This document shows positions 1-6,893 of a stretch of DNA of 64,000 nucleotides, piece by piece. The notes beneath the pieces were generated by a model. The model searched no databases, was not told the DNA's origin, and saw nothing but the letters and a program-made list of their open reading frames with translations. The position numbers and the translations under genes are program-made. Origin of the DNA: Comamonadaceae bacterium OS-4 (GTDB taxonomy: Bacteria; Pseudomonadota; Gammaproteobacteria; Burkholderiales; Burkholderiaceae_C); assembly GCA_027924025.1 (NCBI GenBank), contig AP026970.1, positions 62,001-126,000 of the forward strand, in the 5' to 3' direction. Within the stretch, counting starts at the first letter, position 1. Each line of letters begins with the position of its first letter.

Positions 1-529
1 CACCCAAGGCCAGCCAGACTTCAAAAAGCCAGCCATCTTTGGCCAAGATGACAAAGTGGACAAAGTCGATCGGCGAGTGAACAGGCGAAGGTGCAAACAA
101 GGTAATGAGCGCCGCCGACGTCAATACCCAGGTAGTGGCGGCGCCGGCCAGCAAAATGCCGAAACGCAGCATGCACCAGTAGTCTTCTCCCCAACGGTTC
201 AGACGCTGGTCTTGCCAATTCAGCCACGTTTGGGAAATCACGCCCCAATCTGCGGGCTCATCCCGCTCCAGGGCGCGACTCAGTGCGTACAAGCTGGTGG
301 CGAGAACAGGTGCGATGACGAGAAAGCCACTCAATGCCCCTGCCAGAAGCCAAAATTGGTGGCGGGCAAAGGCCACTATCGCGGCTCCGACAAACGTCAG
401 CACCAGTCCATGGGTCAGGCTAACGATTCCCGCTCTGTGCAGGTCCCGCCAACCCATAGCCAGCCAAGCCAGGGGTTGCAAGAAACCCACGTGGCGAATG
501 GTGAGGCGAGAAATGGGGGTTGGGGCCAT
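1..529 (-). CDS. DUF2189-family integral membrane protein (C-terminal part cut by window edge)
   Basis: The reading frame is open from a start codon at 529-527 to the window edge, so the C-terminus is missing. I translated about 176 residues. They begin with a short cytoplasmic stretch containing an LAWLAMGWRDL motif, followed by at least three hydrophobic segments (roughly residues 38-57, 62-83 and 121-145). This is the pattern of DUF2189 proteins, predicted inner-membrane proteins that often lie near respiratory genes. Function is unknown. The gene lies downstream of the Spy-like gene on the same strand, about 85 bases away, with an FNR-type dyad in between. Family call from the GWRDL region and topology; no search was possible. 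Confidence 0.7.
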   Translation of the reverse strand, partial: MAPTPISRLTIRHVGFLQPLAWLAMGWRDLHRAGIVSLTHGLVLTFVGAAIVAFARHQFWLLAGALSGFLVIAPVLATSLYALSRALERDEPADWGVISQTWLNWQDQRLNRWGEDYWCMLRFGILLAGAATTWVLTSAALITLFAPSPVHSPIDFVHFVILAKDGWLFEVWLALG

Positions 530-567
530 AGTGCAAACCAGTCTATGGCACCCCTCCCCGTCATCGA

Positions 568-581
568 TTGACGAAAATCAA
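568..581 (-). promoter_or_regulatory. candidate FNR/CRP-type operator
   Basis: TTGAC-N4-ATCAA differs from the FNR/ANR half-site pair TTGAT-N4-ATCAA at one base. Its centre lies about 45 bases upstream of the DUF2189 start, and a weak -10-like CATAGA lies at 547-542 on the minus strand. This would suit a class II activator site with a very short leader. Inference only. Confidence 0.3.
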
Positions 582-613
582 TTCAACGGTTGAAAGCACG
601 AGCTTTCGGGAAA

Positions 614-1099
614 TCAGTGCATGGCCTTCCCGCCGTGGCCGTCTTGGTGCTTGGATGATTCGGTGTCAAAAATCTTCTTTTGCTCAGGGGTCAGGGTGGC
701 GTAGAAGGTTTTCATTGCCTGGTCGCGCTGTTCCATGCGGCTGTTGCGTTCACTGGTCATTTCTGTGCGCATGGCTTTTATTTTGTCCAAGCGTTCAGGG
801 GTCGGTAACTTGGCCAATTCAGCGCGGTCCATTTTGGGCTTGTCCGCCCGCGCGGCGGGTTTCATGGCATTGGAGAATGTGGTCCAGTTGGCCTCTTGGG
901 CGGCGGTGATCTTGAGTTTGTCTTTCAGTTCAGCGCTGCGCTTGGCGTGCATTTCTTCCATTTTTGCGGGATCCATCCGGTGCATGCCCGGGCGACCGCC
1001 CATGGCTTCATCAGGATTTCCGTGCTTTTGGGCCATCACTGAAAAGCCAGCCGTTGCCAACAAGCCTGCAACTACCAAAGTTTTGAATGCGGGTTTCAT
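614..1099 (-). CDS. Spy/CpxP-like periplasmic LTXXQ-motif protein
   Basis: This 161-residue protein has a signal peptide (KTLVVAGLLATAGFSVMAQ, cleavage near residue 23) and a mature part that is almost all charged alpha-helix rich in Met, Lys and Glu. One LTPEQ motif of the LTXXQ family sits near residue 137, and the tail is His-rich (KHQDGHGGKAMH). Spy and CpxP homologues are periplasmic chaperones or stress-response regulators, often induced by metals or envelope damage. The His/Met-rich ends would fit metal binding, which I infer. The gene stands alone, with 150 bases of upstream sequence shared divergently with rdgC. Confidence 0.75.
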   Translation of the reverse strand: MKPAFKTLVVAGLLATAGFSVMAQKHGNPDEAMGGRPGMHRMDPAKMEEMHAKRSAELKDKLKITAAQEANWTTFSNAMKPAARADKPKMDRAELAKLPTPERLDKIKAMRTEMTSERNSRMEQRDQAMKTFYATLTPEQKKIFDTESSKHQDGHGGKAMH

Positions 1100-1249
1100 G
1101 GGTTTGTCCTTTAGGGGTGCACCTTGCAGCGGGAATCGCGTTCAGGTTGGAAGCAAGTGTGGTCGGGCCATGTAACGGCGATGTGCAGGAAGCATGGCGC
1201 TTTGTAAAGATGCGTGAAAATGCTCCATTAACAAATCGATAGGTGTTGT

Positions 1250-2185
1250 GTGTTTAAAAACGTGATCGTGTACCGCCTGGCGTCACCTTGGTCTATGACC
1301 CAGGCTGATTTAGAAGACGCTTTGCAACCGGACCGCTTTGTCGAGTGCGGTGCCAGTCAAGAAAAGTCAGTAGGCTGGGTAGAGCCACGTGGACAAGCCC
1401 ATGGTCCGCTGGTCGAAGTGGTCGGCGGCCAATGGGTACTCAAGCTCATGATGGAAGTGAAGTCGGTCCCCGGCTCAGTAGTCAAGCGCAAAGTAGAAGA
1501 ACAAGTCGCACAGATCGAGGTGAGCACTGGCCGCAAGCCCGGTAAAAAAGAGGTGCGTGAACTGCGGGATGAAGCCCGTTTGACCCTGCTCCCCATGGCA
1601 TTTACCAAGCAGGGCAGCGTGGGGGTTTGGATTGATCCTAAAGACGGGCTACTCGTTTTGGATGCCGGCAGCCAGAGCAGGGCGGATGAAGTCATGACTG
1701 CACTCATCAAGGTGATTCCCGGCTTTGCGGTGCAATTGGTGAACACCCAGATTTCACCCGCCGCTGCGATGGCGGTGTGGTTGTCGACCCGGGAGTCCCC
1801 TTCTGACTTCTCGGTAGACCGCGAATGTGAGCTCAAGGCGTCGGATGAATCCAAGGCGGTGGTGCGCTACACCCGCCACCCATTGGACACCGAAGAGGTG
1901 AGCCAACACATTGCACTCGGAAAGATGCCGACCCGCTTGGCCATGACATGGAATGACCGCGTCTCTTTCGTGTTGACCGAGGCCCTGCAGTTAAAGAAAG
2001 TGACCTTTCTGGATACGGTGTTTGAAGACTCGCCCAAAGCCGCGGGTGACCGCAAGGAAGACAACTTCGATGCCGACGTTGTGATTTCTACCGGCGAGCT
2101 ATCGCAGCTGATTCCGGATTTGATGGAAGCACTGGGCGGTGAAGTCCCCTTGGGTTCCATGCCCGGCATGCCTGTTGCCCCTTAA
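1250..2185 (+). CDS. rdgC: recombination-associated protein RdgC
   Basis: The 311-residue protein matches RdgC in length (E. coli about 303) and along its whole course: an N-terminal MFKNVIVYRL strand, the central SVGVWIDPKDGLLVLDAGS region and a C-terminal RVSFVLTEALQLKKVTFLD segment. RdgC forms a ring-shaped dimer that binds double-stranded DNA without sequence preference and limits RecA filament formation. The start is GTG at 1250, the only start that keeps the conserved N-terminus. It is a single-gene unit. A weak GC hairpin at 2221-2240 follows, but the T-run comes too late to call it a terminator. Confidence 0.95.
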   Translation: MFKNVIVYRLASPWSMTQADLEDALQPDRFVECGASQEKSVGWVEPRGQAHGPLVEVVGGQWVLKLMMEVKSVPGSVVKRKVEEQVAQIEVSTGRKPGKKEVRELRDEARLTLLPMAFTKQGSVGVWIDPKDGLLVLDAGSQSRADEVMTALIKVIPGFAVQLVNTQISPAAAMAVWLSTRESPSDFSVDRECELKASDESKAVVRYTRHPLDTEEVSQHIALGKMPTRLAMTWNDRVSFVLTEALQLKKVTFLDTVFEDSPKAAGDRKEDNFDADVVISTGELSQLIPDLMEALGGEVPLGSMPGMPVAP

Positions 2186-2273
2186 AGGCGCGACGCAGGC
2201 AGGGGCTTCCGACTGACGGCAGCCCGGGCACTGCCGGGCTCGGCTACGCTGTCGCTTTTTTACGGGAGACCGC

Positions 2274-3164
2274 ATGTCACGCAAAACTGCCCAAGACTTT
2301 GACCAAGAACTGCTCATTCTGTTTGATGCCTATGTGCATGGCATCGTGGACCGGCGGGGGTTTTTGGAAAAGGCTCAGAAATTTGCAGTCGGTGGTTTAA
2401 CGGCAGCAGGCTTGTTGGCGGCGCTCAGCCCCAACTTTGCAGCGGCACAGCAGGTACCTAAGGATGACAAACGCCTGCTGACCAGCACGGTGGAGCTGCC
2501 ATCGGCCGCCGGGTACGGCACGGTCAAGGGATATCTGGTGCGGCCTGCAGGTGTGACCGGCAAATTACCAGTTGTATTGGTGGTGCACGAAAACCGGGGC
2601 TTGAATCCGCACATCGAAGACATTGCACGCCGCGTCGCTTTAGAAGGGTATTTGGTACTGGCGCCTGATGCTCTGGCGCCGCTCGGTGGCTACCCCGGTG
2701 ATGAAGACAAAGCCCGCAACCTGTTTGCGACGCTGGACCAAAAGAAAACAGCTGAAGATTTTGTGGCCGCTGCCCAGTGGCTGCAAGCCCATCCCGACTC
2801 CACAGGCAAGCTCGGTACCGTGGGTTTTTGTTATGGCGGCGGTGTGGCACACGCGCTGTCTGTGCGCTTGCCCGGCCTGTCAGCGGCCGTGCCGTTTTAT
2901 GGCAACCACCCGGCGGCAGAGGATGCGGTCAAAGTCAAAGCGGCTTTGCTGATTCATTTTGCCGGGGTGGACGAGCGCATCAATGCCGCTTGGCCCGCGT
3001 ATGAAGCCGCCCTGAAGGCAGCTGGCGCGCGCTACACCGCGCACCAATACGCCGGAACCCAACACGGCTTCAACAACGACACCACGCCTCGCTTTGACGC
3101 GACTGCTGCAAAGCTGGCGTGGGAACGCACCTTGGCGTTCTTCAGCCAGACTTTGAAGAGCTAA
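2274..3164 (+). CDS. dienelactone hydrolase family protein, exported by a Tat-like signal
   Basis: An alpha/beta hydrolase of the dienelactone hydrolase family, 296 residues. The N-terminus is an extended region with DRRGFLEKAQ followed by a hydrophobic segment and AAAQQ at about residue 60, resembling a Tat signal without a second clear arginine pair. The catalytic triad can be placed: Cys186 in GFCYGG, Asp233 in AGVDERI and His264 in GTQHGF. A glutamate in VVHENRGL is also typical of the family. Substrates of exported family members such as YghX are not established, so I assign no specific reaction. It ends three bases before a convergent glycine-zipper gene. Confidence 0.85.
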   Translation: MSRKTAQDFDQELLILFDAYVHGIVDRRGFLEKAQKFAVGGLTAAGLLAALSPNFAAAQQVPKDDKRLLTSTVELPSAAGYGTVKGYLVRPAGVTGKLPVVLVVHENRGLNPHIEDIARRVALEGYLVLAPDALAPLGGYPGDEDKARNLFATLDQKKTAEDFVAAAQWLQAHPDSTGKLGTVGFCYGGGVAHALSVRLPGLSAAVPFYGNHPAAEDAVKVKAALLIHFAGVDERINAAWPAYEAALKAAGARYTAHQYAGTQHGFNNDTTPRFDATAAKLAWERTLAFFSQTLKS

Positions 3165-3167
3165 GGC

Positions 3168-3722
3168 TTAATCCCGGAACCGGTCATGCCCGCGGCCTTG
3201 GCCGCGGTGGCCGTGGTGCGGCTTGTAATGGCCAAACTCTTGTCGATGGCCGCGGTCCTCATCACTGTAGCCGGTTTGATAACCCGGGTGTCGAGGGCCA
3301 CCCTGTGCATAACGCTCCGCTGGTGAATGGTCGTTCATGCCGCGTGCGATACCCGTGCCCGCAGCGCCGCCAATACCGGCCCCCACCACGGCGCCTGAAC
3401 GGCCACCGACCGATTGGCCCACCGCCGCACCGGCAGCACCACCCACCGCACCGCCAATCATGGCGCCACTCTGGTTGCGCCCGGGCGCGGTCACGGCCGC
3501 ACCTGTTGCGCCGCCGATAGCACCCCCAATTACGGCACCGTTTTTGCCACCCACACTTTGCCCCAGCACAGCGCCAGCCGCTGCGCCGGCACCACCGCCC
3601 AGGATAGGCGTCCAGTCACTGGCGTGCGACAGTGGCGCCGCACACAAGGCTGCAGCCATCAGGGGGGCCGCCATCCAATGGGAATGTGTCAAGGCACGAC
3701 GGAGGGTAGACAAATTCAACAT
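3168..3722 (-). CDS. glycine-zipper exported protein
   Basis: A 184-residue protein with a signal sequence ending near SHASDW (about residue 36), then a long run of glycine-zipper repeats (GGGAGAAAGAVLGQ, GGAIGGATGAA, GGAVGGAAGAA, GAGIGGAAG) over residues about 43-128. The tail is hydrophilic and rich in His, Arg and Gly. Glycine-zipper segments pack as membrane helices or form oligomers in outer-membrane or stress proteins. The repeats are approximate tandem duplications of GGKNGAVIGGAIGGATGAA-type units. It converges on the hydrolase gene. Function unknown. Confidence 0.65.
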   Translation of the reverse strand: MLNLSTLRRALTHSHWMAAPLMAAALCAAPLSHASDWTPILGGGAGAAAGAVLGQSVGGKNGAVIGGAIGGATGAAVTAPGRNQSGAMIGGAVGGAAGAAVGQSVGGRSGAVVGAGIGGAAGTGIARGMNDHSPAERYAQGGPRHPGYQTGYSDEDRGHRQEFGHYKPHHGHRGQGRGHDRFRD

Positions 3723-3863
3723 GCAACAAGGGGCGAGGCCCGTACCGTTAAAAGTAACGGTTTATGCACTGTCAACGTGTGGAGGCCTGCCCGGATGACG
3801 CCGATTACAGGTCTTTACACCTGCAGCTACTTACTGACGTCTGGCCCACTGCAGAAAATAGGT

Positions 3864-3918
3864 CAAATCAGCCTAAGGCGCAGGTATTACCTGCGCATGC
3901 AGCTCCTGATTTCATAGC
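3864..3918 (+). repeat. dispersed 3'-end repeat, copy 1
   Basis: Copy of the ten-member intergenic repeat described in the findings: GCCT...GGCGC, a middle arm, TGCGCATGCAGCTCC and a terminal CATAGC. It begins four bases beyond the stop codon of the DUF2892 gene. Confidence 0.55.
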
Positions 3919-3921
3919 AAA

Positions 3922-4113
3922 TCAGGTTTTGGCAGGGCAGGTGCTGAAGCCCAGTAAGGCGTAGGCGGGGCACCAGCCGATGAATCCGGTGAGCACCGGC
4001 AGGACGCCGATCCAGCCCCAAGGGCCAATGATGTCGGTGGCGGCCAGCCCGATCAGCACGGCGCCCAGCCAAATGCGGAGAAGCCTGTCCCCGTTGCCGG
4101 TGTTGGTACGCAT
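3922..4113 (-). CDS. DUF2892 (YgaP-like) small inner-membrane protein
   Basis: A 63-residue protein with a short polar head (MRTNTGNGDRLLRIWLG) and two transmembrane segments split by a GPWGWIG turn; it ends CPAYALLGFSTCPAKT. This is the usual DUF2892 layout, including the NxGxxDRxxR head and the CPxY..LG..TCP end seen in the membrane part of YgaP rhodanese proteins. Function is unknown in the stand-alone form. It lies 27 bases downstream of the transglycosylase gene on the same strand and could be the last gene of the exosortase operon. Confidence 0.8.
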   Translation of the reverse strand: MRTNTGNGDRLLRIWLGAVLIGLAATDIIGPWGWIGVLPVLTGFIGWCPAYALLGFSTCPAKT

Positions 4114-4140
4114 GCTGCACTCCAGAAGTTGTAAGTCTTG

Positions 4141-5439
4141 TCATTGGAGCGCCAAGCCCGCTGGTGTGTCGGTGCCTTGGCCCACAGAGCGTGCGATTGG
4201 GGTCCAGTTTATGGTCCGGATTTCGTTACCCAGGCGAGCGCGTTGGGCTTTCTTCATGGGGCGCAAATTGCTGGCCACCCACTGGGCGCGGGCCTGGTTG
4301 ATCTGGCCGGTGGATTTCCAGCGCTGGGCTTCCAGCGCGGGGTTGTGCAACATGGCGGCCAGCCAGACGGCTTGGGCGGCCGTGAGTTGGTCGGCGGGTT
4401 TGCCGAAGTAAGCATGGGCTGCCGCTTGGGCGCCGCAGACCGTCGCACCCCATGGGGCGTGGTCCAGGTACAGGCGCAGGATGCGGGCCTTGCCCAATGT
4501 CTGCTCCATTTCCACCGCGTAGAGCAGTTCACGCAGTTTGCGCACGGGGGAGCGTTCGCCACCCGTGACCAGCAGCTTGGCCACTTGCTGCGAGAGCGTG
4601 CTCGCCCCCCTGAGCGTGGCGTCCTCGGCTTGGTTGCTGTGCAGGGCCTGCGTCATCTCGGCCAAGTCGAAGCCCGTATGTTCATAAAAGCGCTGGTCTT
4701 CGGCGGCAATCACGGCGCGGGCCAGCAGGCTGTCCGCCCCTAATTGACTAGCGGGCAGCCCGCGCCCGCAGGTGCTTTGGGCCAGGCCCCACGTCTCGGT
4801 GCCCAGGCCACTGACCGCCATGCCCTGCAGGCGTGGTTGGACGGTGAGTGTTTTGGCCGGTAACTCCAGGGTGGCCTGTACCGCCACAGTGCCGTCAATC
4901 TGTGCGTAAGCCAGCTCGGGTATGGCGGCAGCAAACAGGGCGTAGGCATCGCGCACCGGGGTGTCGGGCAGTGTGATGTGCAGGTTCAGCCCCTTGGGCT
5001 GCAAGGTGCCGTGCCACAGGGCGGTAACGGCGCCGCTGCTGAGCGTGCCTCTGAGCTCGGTGGCCTTGCGCTGCACGGTCATGCGGGCCTCGGCCAAGCG
5101 CACGGGTTCCGTGCCCCAGCTGCTGCTGCGCACCACACAGGGCCTGCAGTGCAGCGCCAGTTCCTGGCGAGTCGCGTCCCAAGCTACATGCACATCACCC
5201 ATGCGGGTGGGCAGGGTGTGGCCATGCAGCTGCTGCGCAATCCAGGGGGTGGTGCCCCATTGGATGAGGGCAGCCACGCCCACTTCCAGCTTGATCGGGC
5301 CGGTGCGCACGGTGGTTGACCAGTCACCGGGAGCGGGACGCAGCACAGCGCGTGCGCCCAGCAGCATTGCAAACAGAGCCAGCATAAGAATCAGGGCCGC
5401 AATCGCGGTGATGCGGAGAGCGCGGAACAGTGTGCGCAT
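4141..5439 (-). CDS. monofunctional peptidoglycan glycosyltransferase (GT51) with an extra N-terminal periplasmic domain
   Basis: The C-terminal half (about 230-400) is a GT51 transglycosylase domain with motif EDQRFYEHTGFD (catalytic Glu247) and RGASTLSQQVAKLL, which polymerises lipid II into glycan strands. There is no transpeptidase domain. At 432 residues it is nearly twice the length of MtgA (about 240). One transmembrane helix (about 10-28) is followed by roughly 190 residues, mainly predicted beta, that I cannot assign to a family; a Cys pair lies at HCRPC (98, 101). The gene follows the EpsI-like gene by 33 bases and seems to be part of the exosortase operon, which hints at a specialised wall-related role. 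Confidence 0.85.
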   Translation of the reverse strand: MRTLFRALRITAIAALILMLALFAMLLGARAVLRPAPGDWSTTVRTGPIKLEVGVAALIQWGTTPWIAQQLHGHTLPTRMGDVHVAWDATRQELALHCRPCVVRSSSWGTEPVRLAEARMTVQRKATELRGTLSSGAVTALWHGTLQPKGLNLHITLPDTPVRDAYALFAAAIPELAYAQIDGTVAVQATLELPAKTLTVQPRLQGMAVSGLGTETWGLAQSTCGRGLPASQLGADSLLARAVIAAEDQRFYEHTGFDLAEMTQALHSNQAEDATLRGASTLSQQVAKLLVTGGERSPVRKLRELLYAVEMEQTLGKARILRLYLDHAPWGATVCGAQAAAHAYFGKPADQLTAAQAVWLAAMLHNPALEAQRWKSTGQINQARAQWVASNLRPMKKAQRARLGNEIRTINWTPIARSVGQGTDTPAGLALQ

Positions 5440-5472
5440 GGTGTTGTCGGGAGTGGAGTGGACGGGTGTGTT

Positions 5473-6006
5473 TCAGAGCGGCGTGGCCACAGTGATGGCC
5501 TTCCACGGGCCGGTGGACTGCCCGGCAGCCGATGCCCAGTACCAGGCGGACGTATCGGTAAAGCCCTGACCTTGCGCGTCTTCAATGCGTTCACACACGC
5601 GCACTGCGTGGCCACCCCGTTCGGCGATGAAGCAGCGCCAGCGGGTCTTGTCGGTGTGTTCTTCCAGTTGTTCGTTGCGGATGCGGTAGCCCAGGCCGCG
5701 GTAACAGTTGGTGGCGGGGTGCAGCATGCGCGTGGGCTGGTTCACGGTGCGCAGCACCAGCACCTGGTGGCCATCGGTCATGCGCGCCAGCGTGCCGGGG
5801 AAGTGGCGCGCAAAGCGCAGCTCCACCTCGCTGAGTGCCAGGGGGCGCAACGGCGTGCCTTGCCACTCGGTGGGCAGCTCGGCACTTTGGGTGGGTGTGC
5901 CTACCACTTGCGTTGCTGAGTGATCAACGATGGTTTGACCCAGGCTCCACAGAGCACAAAGGGGCAGCAGGGTGGCCCACAGCGTTTTGTGCAGCACGCG
6001 GTTCAT
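5473..6006 (-). CDS. EpsI/DUF3485-like exosortase-associated protein
   Basis: 177 residues if it starts at the ATG at 6006, which lies 20 bases after the exosortase stop; a longer in-frame start at 6087 would overlap the exosortase gene and adds no conserved sequence. An N-terminal membrane anchor or signal (residues 8-25) is followed by a periplasmic domain with HPATNCYRGLGYRI (His96, Cys101). This resembles the HxPxxC...GW signature of EpsI proteins, which accompany exosortases in many proteobacteria. Their exact role is unsettled. Context between exosortase and transglycosylase supports the assignment; the sequence similarity alone is weak. Confidence 0.6.
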   Translation of the reverse strand: MNRVLHKTLWATLLPLCALWSLGQTIVDHSATQVVGTPTQSAELPTEWQGTPLRPLALSEVELRFARHFPGTLARMTDGHQVLVLRTVNQPTRMLHPATNCYRGLGYRIRNEQLEEHTDKTRWRCFIAERGGHAVRVCERIEDAQGQGFTDTSAWYWASAAGQSTGPWKAITVATPL

Positions 6007-6026
6007 GAAGTGGTTTCTTAACAAGT

Positions 6027-6878
6027 TCACGATGAAGCGCGCTCCGCAGTCATGGTGCGGCCCATGGCCCAGGCAATGCCACCGCACACCGCCGCCAGCA
6101 CCAGCAGGCCCACCGCGTCATGCCCCCAAGCGGACAGATGCGTGCCCGAGGCTTGGGCCGCCACCAACACGGTGTTGCGCACCACATTGCCCAGCAACAC
6201 CAGTGCCCCCACGATGGGCAGGCGCAGCAGAAAAGTCTTGTTGGCTTGATGGGTGGCCAGTGCCACCACACAGGCGGTGAAGTAGCCCAGCCACGCCATC
6301 TGCACGCCCGAGCAGGGCGCATCCACGATGATGAGCTGGCCATTCACCACCAGGCTGCTGCCCGTGCGTTCTACGGTGTGGGCGATGGATAGCAACCAGC
6401 GGCTGGCCTCGGCCGTGACCACGCGTAGCGGAAAGCCCGCGTAGAACTGCAGCGAGGCCAAAAGCGGCAACGAAAGCACGGACAGACCCAGCACCGGCGC
6501 CGTGGCCACGCGCGCCGGCAGAAAGGCGATCAGCCCCGCAGCCACCGACAACAGGCCGATGAGCGCCACTACCAAATCAGGCAGCTGTTGGTGCAGTGCG
6601 GTGGTCAGCACCGCACCCGCCAGTGCGGCCATTTGAAAACCCAGGCGCGGTGTGGGACTCAGGTGGTGGCGGTGCTGCCACAGCAGCCCGGCCAGAGCCG
6701 CCAGGGCCAGTAGCCCGAGCGGGTCATCCGAGCCATCCACCATGCGCTGGCCCATCCACCACCAGGTGGGCCACAGCGCCAAGGCCAGCAGGGCCAGCCA
6801 GCGCCATTCGGGTGCGGTATCGATGGCGATGCCGAAGCGCACAAAGCGGGGCATGTGAAGCAGGCGAGGCAGTGCCAT
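6027..6878 (-). CDS. exosortase (dedicated, possibly the XrtQ type)
   Basis: A 283-residue polytopic protein with about eight hydrophobic segments and the three exosortase catalytic residues in the expected order: Cys189 in DAPCSGVQM, Arg234 in NVVRNTVL and His253 in WGHDAVG. Exosortases are membrane cysteine transpeptidase-like enzymes that cleave PEP-CTERM type tails and pass the protein to an envelope acceptor. The likely substrate is encoded 15 bases upstream: the VIT/VWA protein with a PEP motif, transmembrane helix and Arg cluster at its C-terminus. No exopolysaccharide genes are nearby, unlike classical EpsH loci. The subfamily name is from memory and needs a profile search. Confidence 0.88.
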   Translation of the reverse strand: MALPRLLHMPRFVRFGIAIDTAPEWRWLALLALALWPTWWWMGQRMVDGSDDPLGLLALAALAGLLWQHRHHLSPTPRLGFQMAALAGAVLTTALHQQLPDLVVALIGLLSVAAGLIAFLPARVATAPVLGLSVLSLPLLASLQFYAGFPLRVVTAEASRWLLSIAHTVERTGSSLVVNGQLIIVDAPCSGVQMAWLGYFTACVVALATHQANKTFLLRLPIVGALVLLGNVVRNTVLVAAQASGTHLSAWGHDAVGLLVLAAVCGGIAWAMGRTMTAERASS

Positions 6879-6893
6879 GGCTGATCTTTCTGC

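Noticed and set aside
2221..2240. GC hairpin after rdgC as a terminator
   Set aside because: The stem is seven base pairs and the T-run comes about 14 bases later, too far for a Rho-independent terminator.
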